In this document: positions 9,060-20,807 of the stretch, piece after piece
Layout: every line of letters begins with the position of its first letter
Position numbering within the stretch: position 1 is the stretch's first letter
Assembly (NCBI GenBank): GCA_023548195.1
Contig: JAJHZJ010000496.1
Coordinates: 3,554,001 to 3,618,000, forward strand
Source: Bettongia penicillata ogilbyi
Taxonomy: Eukaryota > Chordata > Mammalia > Diprotodontia > Potoroidae
Direction of reading: 5' to 3'
Length of the DNA: 64,000 bases
Notes under the pieces: model-generated
What the model saw: the letters and a program-made list of their open reading frames with translations, nothing else
Databases searched by the model: none
Told to the model about the DNA's origin: nothing
Made by a program: the position numbers and the translations under genes

Positions 9060-9310
9060 GGAGAAAAGAAAACTTTGGAGGAGGGACCAGAAGAATCCTT
9101 AGCCTTATTCTTCTTGCCCCCAAAGAGCAGGTTTATGATCTAGTGGACATTGAAAAGAGACAAATTAAGGCATGAAGCAAGAGAAGCTTCTTTTGGAAGA
9201 TAGTGAACTCCCTGTTCCAGGAAGTCTTCAAGGGAAGGCAGGATGACCACTTACTTATTGGTGTTCTGGGGTCCCTCCAAGTGAGTGGATCTTTGGAATT
9301 TGCATCCTTT
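9060..9310 (+). repeat. L3/CR1-type LINE fragment, sense
   Basis: Matches the order of CR1/L3 3' regions: gacaaattaaggcatgaagc, gatagtgaactccctgttcc, aagtcttcaagggaaggcag, gatgaccacttacttattgg. The family call rests on remembered similarity. Confidence 0.5.
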
Positions 9311-10480
9311 AAGAGTACACTGGCTTGACTTTTCCCCTAGCAGTGCCTAGTACTCCAGGTGATCTAGGTAGTGTGAGTTATACTAGGCTAGAATACGGGA
9401 TAGTTTTATATCCTGGTGACATCCAGTCATACAAGACTGATTGCTGCTAGAGGTTGGTGGTGCCATTGGTATGGGTGCAAAGCATCCTGGGATGGGAACA
9501 CCACTATGCAGTTTGATTTGGCTCAGAGCAAACATTTCCAAATAGGAATTTGGATGCATTACAGTGAGTCTTCTAAGAAAAGAAAGGGGTGTGGGGGGAG
9601 GGAGTAGGGGAGATTTGGAAAGGATTTGAGGGAAACTAACCACTGTGGAACTGAAACTATTTGGGGAACATCTGGGAATATGGACATTTTAATTCCTGCT
9701 GTGGAGCCCCAAAGTGTGTACTGTGTGCTCAAGGAGCAGCACCCAGACTCCTTTTTCTCCCTAGTCTATCAACTTCCTTTGCTTGGGAGAAACTGAAGAA
9801 ACAGACTCTGTCCTCCCTTGCCCGGACTGCCTGCTGGCTTCCCCAGACAGTCCTGAATGTGACCTGGCAGCCAGCTCTGCTTCCTGCTGACGTGGCCTCC
9901 CAGAACCAGAGCTGAACAGAGCAGCTCAGTGTAGGGGGGGCGGGCCCGAGAGGCCGCCTGAGCCACCAGCACAGCAAGAAGGAAACCAGATTTGAGACTT
10001 AGGAATGGGTCGGGTGCCCCCACTCTTGTCTCCTTTTGAGACAAAGCTCTGGCAGGGTGAGGAGAGGACAAAGGGAGAACCTAACTAGCTCTGGGAACCC
10101 TTGGGCCACATGGAAAATTTCTTATCAGCCAATTTGAAATTCTGGGTTGAGGGCAGTCATCTGCTAGAAAAATCCGACAGACCAAATGAGCAGAATTCTG
10201 CAGCCTGCTCTTGTTGAGGCGGTAGGTGGGAATCTGGCTTGGCTTTCCAGTTAGTTTGCCATAGAAGAAGCTGCCCTGCTCCTTTCTCCTTTGAACTAGG
10301 TTATTAGAATCTGTTGAGAAGCAAAGCCAGCCCAGTTTACTATGTTGTGGTCCCGTGATGCTGTCACTGCCCCCATTTCCTACACATTAGCCTGAGGTCC
10401 TGTGGTATCAACTTGTGTGAGTTTTTCAGTCCTAGTTTGACTACTCTTGATTCCTGGTTTCTTTTTTAACCATGTCAAAA
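9311..10480. other. Unique sequence, no gene seen
   Basis: About 1.2 kb without recognised repeats. A GC-rich knot (ggcgggcccgagaggccgcc) sits at about 9939-9958 but is too short for a CpG island. The open frames of 82-100 codons overlap on both strands, which argues against coding. Confidence 0.4.
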
Positions 10481-10486
10481 AAAATG

Positions 10487-10532
10487 ACATAGACTTTCAG
10501 AGCTAGGAGGGACCTTACAGGTGTTTCCTGAC
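10487..10532 (-). repeat. MIR3-like SINE 3' end, antisense
   Basis: catagactttcagagctagg, agggaccttacaggt is the usual antisense MIR3 terminus. Only the end is retained. Confidence 0.55.
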
Positions 10533-10534
10533 TC

Positions 10535-10880
10535 CGATTGGATTGTAGGCCAGAGAACCATCCCTGGGGCTTTCTGCGTAGTAGGGGAGCCTGATAGGTT
10601 GGAATTGGTTGGGAAGCAGGTATCAGAGCTGGGAAAGAGGAAAGGATTGGGCAAGGAGGAGCTGGGATCTCATTGGTGTGGTTTATATGTTTCAAGAAAT
10701 AGACAGGATTGTTCCTGGTAGTTTTGACAAGGTTTGCATCCTGGGGCTAGCCCTCAATTTAATATTTAGGAAATGCTGATCTAGAAACCCATGCAGGCTT
10801 TTCCTGCAGAAGTCCAGATGCTTCAGACTTGCCCAAGGCACTATTCCAGTCAGCTTGATTAAGTTCTAGTCTCTTGTCTT
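10535..10880. other. Unique sequence
   Basis: Nothing recognised. Confidence 0.35.
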
Positions 10881-10884
10881 TGAA

Positions 10885-11012
10885 GAAAAGTTACTCTTTC
10901 AAAACTGCATTGTGGTCTGACACATGCTACCTGTTTATAACCTGGGGCAAGTCATATAATTTTCCGGAGTCTCAGTTTCCTCCTTGATAAAATGGGGGTG
11001 TTGGATGCGGGC
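10885..11012 (+). repeat. MIR3-like SINE, sense
   Basis: Contains tataacctggggcaagtcat, ccggagtctcagtttcctcc, then ttgataaaatgggggtgttg. The order is core to 3' part. Confidence 0.7.
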
Positions 11013-11090
11013 CCTTAGTCCCCGATACTGTGTTTCGGGTGGCGGGGGAGGTGTCTAACGTTCACTGGGATCCCAGTGTTCTTGCTTTCT

Positions 11091-11103
11091 CCGCCATCTT
11101 GGC
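11091..11103. promoter_or_regulatory. YY1-like motif
   Basis: ccgccatcttggc at 11091-11103 fits the YY1 consensus well, in a short GC-richer stretch (11007-11110). A single motif is weak evidence of function. Confidence 0.25.
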
Positions 11104-11109
11104 TCCCAG

Positions 11110-12530
11110 AGGTGAACCCAGTGTTCTTGACCCAAAGCCCAGCCTTTTCTCTTACCACTACTTTAAGGTCCCTCTATTATAATAAATAATGTAACTAAAC
11201 TCCGTAACTATGACGAAAACCAAATGCTTGACCCTAGAACTTTACGGGAAAAATTCATCCCAAGTTTCCAGTCTCATGGGAGAATTAACATGTCAAAAGA
11301 AAAATAAATTTATTAAAATCTTTTTTTGAGAAGCGTGTGTGCCGGCCTCCTGCCAGGTTGGCACACTCAGTGTCAGTGTCATGGGCTTGTAAATCTGCAT
11401 GAGCCACTGACTGGGAATTGTTTACTGTCCCCTACTGGAGACAAGCCCTGGGGGCTTGAAAGTTGCAAAACCAATGATCTCTAACCCTAAAACAGGGAAT
11501 GAATGAAAGGAGGAGGATGAGGGCAGAATGCATGGCTGGGCTCTCTGGGTGTAGGGGAATGCCCAAAAGGGAGTAGTGAATGCCTGTTGACTTCCTGAAA
11601 CCTTCAGACACATGCTCCTCACTAGCACAGGGAAAACCAGGAAATGCTTGGTGATGATGGTATTTGGCAAGAATGTTAGCCACTGGGTGTACGTGACAAT
11701 GCCCTGTCACCTCCTTTTTAAAATTTTTTTTTTAAATGATTTTTTAAAAGATCTCCATGTAATATTGAGTTTTCCTGATACAAGTGGCTTTATTCCTTCA
11801 GGAGTTCATTGTTCAACTCCTCAATGTTTATTCATAGTTGCTTCACTGATAGGGATGTGATTTTTGTCAATAAGGGTTAGACCTTCGTGGGCATGGATTA
11901 CAGGAACAAATGACAGTATGTCAGAAGCAGTATTCTGGGTGCCGTGTGACCAGAATGGTAACAGTGGGAACAGAGGAAGGAGCCGAAAAAAGAGAGACTG
12001 TATCCTGGCTTCAGATGGGTGGTTGGAAGCTTGGCAACCATCTTGTGAATTCAGGACATGGAAATGATCACCCCCTTTTCTGCCCCCTCTTCTTTTTCTT
12101 TCATTTTTACCAGTTCAAAATCCTTCCTCCTCTTCCGTTCTAAGTATAATCTTAATTCATGCCCACATCCCAGACCTGGAGGGAAGTAGTTGTGACATAC
12201 TCCTTCCAATAACTAATTGGTGGTCAATATATAATTCAGCAAACTTGTATTATGGTATTGACCTCAGTTAAATGAGAGCAGTTGTGTTCATGAGAAATGT
12301 CTATTTCAGTATTGACTTGAGTATCTTAGACCACTGTTTTTGGAAGTCATAAGGGGTGGATGCATTTAGTTAATTTTCTTTAGTAGTTCGTCACTAAGTC
12401 CACAACTTCATTATAGATTTCTGTTTTCTCATCTTTACAGCATTATCTCTGCCTCTTAAAACTTAAGGAGCTAGCCTCATTCCATGATCACCATAATTTT
12501 GAGGAAGTTGATTCTAAAGAAGATTATTAC
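11110..12530. other. Unique sequence, no gene seen
   Basis: About 1.4 kb. A-rich and T-rich runs lie near 11300-11330 and 11720-11750. No coding or repeat signature recognised. Confidence 0.4.
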
Positions 12531-12544
12531 TTTTTTTTTTTTTT
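12531..12544. repeat. Poly-T tract
   Basis: 14 consecutive T. No element body is recognised beside it, so it could be a solitary antisense poly-A tail or a simple tract. Confidence 0.85.
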
Positions 12545-12617
12545 AATTTCAAAGCAACCTCTGTAAAATGGTGGTTGGGCCAAAGACCTTCCCTTGGTTA
12601 GATGGTTAAGCCCTGTT

Positions 12618-12835
12618 CTTTATAGATCTCCAGAACTGCAGAGTTGGAAGTGACCTCCCTGTCTGTTTCATACCCTACACATAACCTGCAACACCCACAA
12701 GTGGCCATTCAACCTTACTTTTAGACCTACATTACCTCCCAAGGCTGTTACTTACCATACTTGGAGATAACTCTAATTCTTAGGACCCCCTTCTCCCTAC
12801 TCTACAAATCCAAGAAAGTTTAGTCTGTTTTAAAT
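12618..12835 (-). repeat. L3/CR1-type LINE fragment, antisense
   Basis: Follows the antisense CR1/L3 order: aactgcagagttggaagtga, cacccacaagtggccattca, ctcccaaggctgttacttac, gagataactctaattctta. A second antisense copy at 20.8 kb has the same order. Confidence 0.6.
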
Positions 12836-12892
12836 TTAATTTGTATTTTTTTTTAGCTTCATGAACTTAAAGTCTGTGGGAGTCTACCTTTT

Positions 12893-12990
12893 TTGATTCA
12901 GCCAACTTTTATTAAGCAGCCCCTGTCCTTACAGTGTTCATTATAAGTAAAGTCCTAAAGTTACTGAGAAATAAGCAGCTATAGTAGTAC
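12893..12990 (-). repeat. L2 3' end, antisense
   Basis: Starts gattcagccaacttttatta, agcagcccctgtccttacag; diverged L2 terminus followed by weak similarity. Confidence 0.45.
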
Positions 12991-12999
12991 TGGGTGTGA

Positions 13000-14690
13000 T
13001 GGAAAATCCTGTCTTGGTAGAGGTACAGAGAGTGCTTACCCAACAGGGTTTAAAGCCTTCCCCATCCTGTCTCCACCATCCCCCCTCTGCCCCAAGATTC
13101 CTCTGCAGGTGCTAGTGGGAGGATGATTTCTCCCAATATTCTTTGCAGATCTCCAAATCCAGTCCTGTGTGGGAAGCCATTAAAATTATAAAATCAAGGC
13201 CATCCCTCTAGAAAATTCATGCATATATGCCTTATAGGTGTTAAAGAAACTTTTTGTATTTAGCACCTCTGTGAAGTTGCTATCAGCAACTTTGGTTGGC
13301 TTGGCTTCTAAAAAAAATTACTATTTTTCGAGGAATTAGGTGAAATAATAGTGTGTTTTGAATCAAAGCCATTTCCTCAATGACTTTTGTTCTTCTTCTG
13401 CATCCCCTGGCTCAGAGATTTTTTTTTGTTTCCACCATCAACCACCCACCTATTCCAGACTTCTCTCCTTTGTGACTGGCAGGAGACAGCTGAGCCTTGG
13501 GTGCTATAAAATTCTCATCTGAAGGACGTGAGAAAGTGTTTAGTTCAAAGTGGAGACTGTGGGGAGATTCAGTACTGCACTGTGGGACCAAGCGTAACAG
13601 TCTCCACAAAGGGCAGGCATATTTCTGCAAGGGAAAGGGGGAGCATCTTAGCCAGATAAGATGCTGTCAGGTAGAGCCAGAGAGATGGGAGATGTTTCAC
13701 CAAGTTGATCAAAGTTTCTTTGTATTGTTGACTTTGGAAAGCCCAAACCCTAGAGCAAATACAATTTCTAATAATTAAATTTAACATTATTTTTAAAAAT
13801 TGCTGAAATTAGAAATTTATCCTCAACAAGTCCTTTCAATTTCTTGGTCAATGGCATGTAATGAATATGTTTGATCTTGACTGCAATTGACCATATCGAA
13901 TTCCAGGTCACATCACGTTCACTGGAGGAATGTTTGCTTAACCTCCTCAGCATATTTCAGCAGCCTGAGGACTCCCCAAAAATTTGTTTTCCTCTTTATA
14001 TACTAAGCTGGTGACAGGTCTCTTCTGTAATGATCTCATGATTTCAACCCTTTAGAGTGTAAAACTCTGTTTTTTCCTGTAAGTTAAACGTTTCATTCCA
14101 TATTGGGTTGTTGTGGTCACAGAGAATATGAGGTAGCTTTTTTTTTTTTTTTAAGGCAATATCATTTCCTCTCTGTGACCTCAACTAATTTTTAAAAAGA
14201 GAAATAGAATTGACAGTCTAGGAACTAGATGCCAGTTCTCTTAAGTGGATACTTTTGTGGAGCTTTATCAACCAGCCATCACAGCTTAGATTCATTGTTG
14301 AAGTTTGTAGCATAGGTCTCTAGAATCTAACCCAGATTCAAGGATATTCTATGTATCTGCCCTTCCAAAACTGTGACTCATTTGTCCCCCAGTGCAAACC
14401 ACAACAGTAACAATGGCAAAAATAGTAGACACAATTAGCCCAGAGCAAAATTATTATTTTTTAAAGCAAGAGGGTATACTCTGAGTAATAAGTATACAAT
14501 GTTGCACCTGTAAGCCTGAGGTATACTGTCCCATAAATACATCAGTGGGAGGAGTGGGCATGTTATACTTGTAGAGAGGCATGAATGCTGGGAATATGTG
14601 TAGCCAAGATGTCTCACCACTTTTCCTGCAGGGCCTTCATCTCCTTTGCTTTCTTAACATTTCATGACTGGCTCTCTTCTTTGCTGCCAT
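13000..14690. other. Long unique stretch, no gene seen
   Basis: About 1.7 kb. Apart from a T tract (14138-14152) I see no repeat or exon. The overlapping opposite-strand frames at 13412-13787 have no recognisable motifs. Confidence 0.4.
14138..14152. repeat. Poly-T tract
   Basis: 15 consecutive T with no recognised retroelement beside it. Confidence 0.85.
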
Positions 14691-14724
14691 ATGTCATGCT
14701 TGTTGTTTCTTATGCCAATTCTCT

Positions 14725-14870
14725 GTCTTTCCCTTCCTTCCTCTTCTCCCCCCTGCCATTTGTCTCTCCCTTCACATTTTTATTCTTCTCCCTTTCCCTC
14801 TTCACCACCCCCCCCCTCTCCTTTTTTCACTCCCTATCTCACTGCCCTTGTACTTCCACCAAGCACATTT
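14725..14870. repeat. Pyrimidine-rich tract
   Basis: Plus strand is mostly C and T with a run of nine C at about 14807-14815. Less regular than the tract at 28.2-28.45 kb. The apparent proteins here are only its translation. Confidence 0.75.
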
Positions 14871-14874
14871 TTTC

Positions 14875-15460
14875 ACACTTCCAAGGAAAAGGTGGTAAGG
14901 TTGGGAAATCTTCTCTTTGGACTTCCTTATCATACCTCTTGTTCTCTGTTATATCTTCTGTGATTACATCTACTGGACTGGGGGTAGGGTGGTCTATGCC
15001 ACCTGGTCTGAGACTTAAGTCCCTGCTCCTGCCCCTCCTTGTAAATATTATCTGGGAATTTTTTTTGGATCCTGAATTATTTTGATGAAACCATTCAACA
15101 TGAAAACTCAAAAGGAAGTTTTTAGAAAATAAAGTTAAATAATATGTTTTGCATTGACCAACTTTAGTAGGCCTAACTCTAGTGCAGCTGCCATGGAGGC
15201 CACCAGGGACCTTGAACAATCTGGAAATCTCTATTTCTGTGTGGCTATTTTGACACAGTGACAGCTGCAGATGACTAAGAAGGGAACTGGGAGAATGGAA
15301 TATAAAAAGGACCATAGTCCAGATTCATTTATGAAATATGCTTTTGAAAAAGTGACAAGGCCATCCTGTTATGCTTGTAAAGACACCCCACCTGTCCTGC
15401 CCCACCTGTGTGTGCCCAGTGACTGCCATCAAGATCCCTGACACCATGAAATTAGAATCA
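14875..15460. other. Unique sequence, no gene seen
   Basis: A 158-codon minus-strand frame (14839-15315) crosses into the CT-rich tract. It has no recognisable domain, so I do not call a gene. Confidence 0.4.
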
Positions 15461-15461
15461 A

Positions 15462-15512
15462 AGGTTTATAGAGTTTAGAGCCAAGAGTCTTTAGAGATCA
15501 TATAATTTATCC
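15462..15512 (-). repeat. MIR3-like SINE 3' end, antisense
   Basis: tttatagagtttagagccaa, gagtctttagagatcatata is the antisense terminal part only; an L2-type tail follows. Confidence 0.45.
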
Positions 15513-15517
15513 ACTTC

Positions 15518-15655
15518 CATTAACATTTATTAAATGTTTACTGTGTGTGATGGCCTGGCAAAAGCACAAGGAAAGCTATAACTTTGGTAACTGCCCCTTA
15601 TATCCTCCTTTTACAAATAAAGAAACTGAAGCCTCAAGGGCCTGCACATAGTAGG
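15518..15655 (-). repeat. L2/MIR composite, antisense
   Basis: cattaacatttattaaatgt, ttactgtgtgtgatggcctg is the shared tail. ttttacaaataaagaaactg, aagcctcaagg is a MIR core piece. Confidence 0.5.
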
Positions 15656-15659
15656 CCTT

Positions 15660-15890
15660 CATGAAGGTTGTTTGGTGAGTTGCTGACATGCCTTGTCCAG
15701 GGCTGTAGCTTGGTTTATGAATGACTTTGGCCTTCCAGATCTTCCAGTCAGTGTTCCTTTCTACCTTTCTTTATCTCACTTGGCCCCTTAATGTCACTAT
15801 TTCAAACAGAATTGTTCTCCTTTCCATTTTAGTTCATGCTCTAGTTTTTGAAAGAAAACTTCCAAATTCCAATACTAGTGGAACATAATG
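15660..15890. other. Unique sequence
   Basis: Nothing recognised. Confidence 0.35.
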
Positions 15891-15891
15891 G

Positions 15892-15965
15892 ACCATAACA
15901 CCTCAGAGGGAAACTAAGGCCCAGGGAGGTCAGTTGGCTGGCCCATTCTAAAGTTCCTCATCGTA
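15892..15965 (-). repeat. MIR core fragment, antisense
   Basis: cagagggaaactaaggccca, gggaggtcagttggctggcc resembles the antisense MIR core; short. Confidence 0.45.
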
Positions 15966-16047
15966 GAACATAGTAGGTATTAAAAGTGCTCAGCTGGTTC
16001 TCAGCTGGTTATGGTGTTTCTTCAAAATTCCAACAAAAGTACATTGG

Positions 16048-16182
16048 ACCATTGAATGTCAGCAGTGGAAGGGATGGGACCTTAGGGGTCCTTAAGTCCA
16101 ACCCCCTTGTTTTGCAGATGGAGAAAACCCTGAGAAGCAGAGTAACTGGGCCTTGACTCCGTGAGAGAGTGAATTCTGCTTC
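16048..16182 (-). repeat. MIR3-like SINE, antisense
   Basis: Contains gaatgtcagcagtggaaggg, ccttaagtccaacccccttg, tttgcagatggagaaaaccc; terminus to core in order. Confidence 0.7.
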
Positions 16183-16388
16183 TCACTTAACTAGCCCTGT
16201 GGCCATGTCCCAGTCGCAGACTCTCCCAGCCTCAGTTTATATTCCTGAAACACGGTGATGGGTGTATTCAGAGTACTGCCTCTGCCTCACGGGATTGTTG
16301 TGATTATCAGATGGGATGGTATATGTAAAGACCTTTGCAGATGATAAGCTACTAAATAAAGGTCAGATATTATCACTAAAAATATTAT
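16183..16388 (+). repeat. MIR SINE, sense
   Basis: Has ctagccctgtggccatgtcc, cagcctcagtttatattcct, cacgggattgttgtgattat, atgtaaagacctttgcagat. It reaches the 3' tail, and two oppositely oriented elements flank it. Confidence 0.75.
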
Positions 16389-16409
16389 TATTGCATTTTA
16401 GTAATATTA

Positions 16410-16502
16410 TGATTTAACAAGTAGTTAGCAGCTGAACTAGGATTGAAACCCAGGTTTTCTGATTCCAAATCTAGTAGCTTCTTTGTCTTAATTATCTCCT
16501 AA
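16410..16502 (-). repeat. MIR SINE head half, antisense
   Basis: agcagctgaactaggattga, aacccaggttttctgattcc, then a head remnant. Antisense order. Confidence 0.6.
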
Positions 16503-16737
16503 GCCTCTTGCACTTCTCCATCCTCCCAGTGTCTGGTATAGTAATTTGTACCTCGTTAATTGTTCACTCTGTTAATGAAGAAGCAGACAATTCACTCTTA
16601 GTTCTCATTAAAATAGGGGAAAAGCAGTCCATTGAAAAAAAAATGGATGCCCATGATTTTATCACTTTGTATAAACTCCCTCTCCTGATACAGATCAGCA
16701 ACTTGTCTGTAACTATGGACTTAGAGAGTGCCCTCAC

Positions 16738-16818
16738 TGCCAGTTTTACCCAGGGTCATACAGCTGACAAAAATTGTGGAGGCAGAACTCTTTACCTAGG
16801 TTACTCCTAACCTCCAAA
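16738..16818 (-). repeat. MIR SINE fragment, antisense
   Basis: tttacccagggtcatacagc, ggaggcagaactctttac is the antisense core and head. Confidence 0.45.
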
Positions 16819-16819
16819 A

Positions 16820-17392
16820 CTGCCCTTTATCCCCTACTCCAGAATGCCTCTCTTTTTAGTTGTTAATATAAAGCAACAATTCTCCGGGGCTGGCCTGAAA
16901 GTTTTATGCCCAAATAATTTAATGCCTCTGGCTACCCAGTCTGGTCAGGTCAGGTCAACCTGGCTCTGAGCTCTCCTCCATCCCAACTGGCCACCTCACT
17001 GCATTCCACGCTGGGTTGGCAGCAGCCTCCTGCTTCCTACTCCAGACTTTGCTAAAGACTTGCTCTCTGGGGGCAAACTCCAGAAGAACTTGATTGGCTA
17101 TTAACATCACACCTCTCCCTCAAGAATGCAGTTTTGGGACTGTCTCCTCTCTGGTTGTATCCACTTCTGAGGAATACTACCTTGGTTCCTTTAAAACACC
17201 CAAGGGGAACTTTCAGAAGAATTTTTTGGTGGTTGAGTGTGTCAAGATAGTGACTCAGATATTTTGATTTAAAAAAACAATAGCAACTGTGGAATAATTT
17301 CTTTTTAAAGAACCTTTATTAAGGGTTTATTATTATCAATTAATAATTATTGTTACTAAATAAAAGGTTTTTTAAAAAAATGATTTCAGGTT
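16820..17392. other. Unique sequence, no gene seen
   Basis: The last 100 bp is AT-rich with alternating taatt/aataatt. No repeat family recognised. Confidence 0.4.
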
Positions 17393-17440
17393 CATGAAGA
17401 GTTGGATACCACTGAAACAAGTGAACAGCAGCAGTTCTTA
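17393..17440 (+). repeat. MAR1-type CORE-SINE tail only, sense
   Basis: gttcatgaagagttggatac, cactgaaacaagtgaacagc is the RTE/BovB-like tail. The rest of the SINE is absent, so this is a 5'-truncated insertion. Confidence 0.7.
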
Positions 17441-17441
17441 A

Positions 17442-18598
17442 AACACCTACTGTGCGTAATGCCTTTGATGTACATCCTGAGTGTGGAACGTCATATTGCT
17501 TCCAAGATGTACTTGACTAAACGATGCAGACAAAGTGTTGAGTTACCAAGTTAAGCTCACATAACTCAGTCCTCCAGAAGTGGGATAATTCATGTCCACA
17601 CGTAATTATTATGCCACATAGATTGTGCTAAGTGAGTGGGTGGACTTAGGAGAGAAGGAACAGTGGAGGTGGGAGAGAGTTACTTTTGCGGGCCAGTTGA
17701 GCCTGATGGACTGGCTTAAGCTGGGTGTTAAGGGCAGAGTTGTGGACAGAGGAATGGTTTTGAAGTCACATAGAGGCAATTTTGTTTAAGCTTATGTCTG
17801 TCGTCCCTTTCTACTCTACATCAATGATTGAAGGCTTTATCTTGTCCCCTCAGCAGATGGGTTTCCAGTTTCTAAGAAAAACGTGCCATCAGGTGTTTGT
17901 GGGTTGAAATTTCCCTTACATATTGACGGTATGGTCTGAATGAACCACAAACTACAGGTGTAATGAATTTCATCACCCACCTTGGTCAACCCCTTCCAAA
18001 CTGTTGTGCAGCAGCAGATAAACAAGAAATGTTGAGTGTCTGGAACACTTTAAACACTTGCTTCATTTGTTTAATTGGGAAGCATAATCTAATCTTAGCC
18101 CTTTTAGAATGTTCTTCGTTTGCCTCATAGTTCTAAATATAGTCCCTACTTAGAACAGAATTGAGCTTTTACCATAATTGTTTTAATTGCCTTTAATTTG
18201 ATTCCAATTATAGAAAGATAAGAAGTTTTGCTTAAAGATTTATCAAGTCTGGATTTATACATTCTGACTGTGGAGGGATAAAGCTCACATCCCAATTCCA
18301 CTGCTAGTTCAACTTCATTTTCGAATCAGGCTTAGAGGTCATTTTCTTTGCTTTCCCATCTTTGCATTAGCCCTGACGCTGCAAAGGCTGCAGAGAGAGA
18401 GAACACTCAGTCTCAGACCTTGGGTTTTGACTCTTTGGGTCCTGATCCAGCAGACACTGAGTCAACAAGTGTTGGACTTCTCTAGCTCCAGATGCTGAAG
18501 CATTTCCCTATCTGAACCTCCTTTTTTTCAACTTTTAAAGATTTGTTTGATTCTTTTCTGCTATTTTTACTCTCTGCCTTAACTACATTCATGTGAAA
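17442..18598. other. Unique sequence, AT-rich block inside
   Basis: The segment 18060-18260 carries several homeodomain-like TAATTG/CAATTA words (cataattgttttaattgcc) with no repeat similarity. It might be a conserved element, but that cannot be seen from one sequence. Confidence 0.4.
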
Positions 18599-18850
18599 AA
18601 TCAACAAGCATTTATTAAGTGTGCTCCCTTACTGTGTGTTGGTTAACGTTTTGCTAAGTCCTGGGAACAGGCAGATAAAAAGGAAACAGTCCCCATCCTC
18701 CTGGAGCTGAAGGAGTCCCCACCTGCACAGAGGCAGGATGGGAAGGGTGCAAGCAACATGTGCAGATGTAAACTGATTTAGAAAAATATGCAAAGTCAAT
18801 AAAATGCATGAACTGATAGGTGACAAGTCCCTAAACTTAAAAAAAGTCAG
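18599..18850 (-). repeat. LINE-2 3' end, antisense
   Basis: Begins atcaacaagcatttattaag, then gctaagtcctgggaacaggc, aaaggaaacagtccccatcc, tcctggagctgaaggagtcc, cagatgtaaactgatt. Collinear with antisense L2 3' UTR over about 250 bp. Confidence 0.8.
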
Positions 18851-18854
18851 AATA

Positions 18855-19188
18855 TCCTGGAGAACTCAGGCAGGAAACTCAGCTGTAATATAGAGCATTG
18901 TCAACTGCCCACATAAAACATTGATCCGTAAAAGCTTGGGAGTGATATTTTAAATAGGTATCTATGCCAGACCTAAATATTCAGCATCTCCATGTTGCAT
19001 GAAATGGAAAACTTTTAAAATATAGAGACTTAGCGGGAGAATCAGAATCATGTAGGCACAGGGTAAGGTGCATGTTATCAGTGCCCAGCTCTGTCTGCTT
19101 GCAGAGAGAACTTGTGAGAGATGACCTGAAATCCAGTGCTTATGTGAGAGACAAAGCTCTGCAAGTTCAAACTTTGAATTTCAAGCCC
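18855..19188. other. Unique sequence
   Basis: Nothing recognised. Confidence 0.35.
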
Positions 19189-19189
19189 T

Positions 19190-19392
19190 CAAGGTCATTT
19201 AGAGCTCAAAGGGATTTTTGAGGCTATCAAATCTCAGCCCCACCCTCAGTCCCATTTTTCATATTAGGAAACTGAGGCATGGAAGGAGTGGTTAAGAGGT
19301 TTACCCAGGATGACAGAGCTAGTAGCTGAGATGACTTGAACTCAAGGGCCTCCTGACTTTAAATCCAGTGCCCGAGTCACTATACCACAAAT
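19190..19392 (-). repeat. MIR3-like SINE, antisense, nearly full length
   Basis: Runs from agctcaaagggatttttgag through tattaggaaactgaggcatg, gatgacagagctagtagctg and ttgaactcaagggcctcctg to a head-like gagtcactataccac. Confidence 0.85.
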
Positions 19393-19534
19393 ATTTGGAT
19401 TGAAGTGATAAGTCCATACACTTGGGGATATAAAGGTTTTTAAAAATCATATAATGCTCACCTTTGGGGGAAATGCCATTCTGCTAGTAAGAAGTGAGAA
19501 GAGGGGCAGGGTATAACTTCCATTTGTTTTTATT

Positions 19535-19738
19535 TAATTGTGACCTAGTCTTTATGATTTTATCTGTGGTTTTCTTGGCAAAGACCCTGGAGGGGTTTGT
19601 CATTTCCTTATCTAGCTCATTTGAGTAAACTGAGGCAGACAGGATTATGTAACTTGTTTAGGATTACATAGCTAGCAAGTGTCTGTGACTGGATTTGAGC
19701 TCACAAAGATGGGTCTTCCCAACTCTAGGCTTATATAG
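19535..19738 (-). repeat. MAR1-type CORE-SINE, antisense
   Basis: Contains ggttttcttggcaaagaccc, tggaggggtttgtcatttcc, gagtaaactgaggcagacag, cataGCTAgcaagtgtctgt, ggatttgagctcac. The order is the antisense of the copies at 31.1 and 32.8 kb. Confidence 0.85.
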
Positions 19739-19741
19739 AGT

Positions 19742-20155
19742 TAAGTTAAATGCAATTTTGTGAGTGATAGGATTGAAGTTGAGATTGAGAAAAAAATATT
19801 CTAGGAATTTGTGAGGAGGGAGGGAGTGTTCTTAACCACCAAGATCTAGGAATGCCTCATGGATGATGTGTCACCTTTGATGTAGGAGATGGCTCTGAAG
19901 GGGCAGCAGATGTGAGGTACGTTCTTGGTATGGAGGCCAACAAGGGTCATGGAGGAGATCAGACCAAACTTTGGGGAATAGTCAAGTGGTTCATTTTGGC
20001 CAGAGTGGAGAATGGACCAAGGGGAGTGGTGAGAAAGGAGTCTGCAAAGTCAGTTGGAGGACTTGAGGGACCAGAGCTTTTATCCTGTTGGCAGTAGGGA
20101 GCCGCTGAAAACGTTAGAGTGAGAGATCGGTGCCTCTGTTGGTGACATAGGAGAT
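19742..20155 (-). repeat. LINE-2, antisense, about 400 bp
   Basis: Follows antisense L2 order: ccaagatctaggaatgcctc, gttcattttggccagagtgg, gacttgagggaccagagctt, ttatcctgttggcagtaggg, agccgctgaaaacgttagag. Longer and clearer than most L2 here. Confidence 0.75.
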
Positions 20156-20805
20156 ATGAGGAGTGTCAGAGACAGGGTTGCGTGTAGCAGCATCCCTGAA
20201 TCTGGATCAGTTGGCTTTTCTTGTATAGTGAAGAGCCTGTCGGCTGGCTGCATGGGCTCCCAGTGGGGTGTGGTTCTTGACCACCTGCTCTCCCTTTCTC
20301 CATTGTTTAACCTCTCATCATCTCCTAATTTAATCACCAAGGGCGGGACCCAGGCCTCTAGCTAGAGCCTGCCCTCCTTCTCCAAGATCTGTGAAGTCAT
20401 AGCCCTGGATCAGATCCTTTTTCACATGACTGGTCACTCGCCCCAGACCCGAAGCCTTGCAGAAATTTTAGCTGACAGGCAGCACATTTTTACAAATTTA
20501 GATGACCAAACATAGCGTCGATGAAAATAATTGTGGTTTGGGAAAATGGAATCAGAGCCATGAGTTCGGAAGGAAAAAGAAATCCACCCCATATTTCTTC
20601 TTCTGCTCTTTTTTTCCCTTGAATGGGAAGGCGTACCCTTGAGTATTGGAAGCTGTTGCCGGACTGGGCAAAAGGATGGCAAGAGGAAGCAGACTCAGGG
20701 GCCTTTCCCAGCCTCCCCTTCAGTGGAATGGGATGAAGGGCTACCTGACTCTTCTGTCTCAGGTGAAATTGGGAGCTCTGCCTCTACATGTCTGAGAAGA
20801 TCAGA
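20156..20805. other. Unique sequence, no gene seen
   Basis: No repeat recognised. Open frames of 69-110 codons on both strands have no recognisable product. Confidence 0.4.
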
Positions 20806-20807
20806 TT

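Noticed and set aside
9930..9970. Possible CpG island
   Set aside because: GC-rich for only a few dozen bases, with few CpGs.
14839..15315. 158-codon minus-strand open frame
   Set aside because: It runs into a CT-rich tract and shows no recognisable motif. Length alone is not enough.
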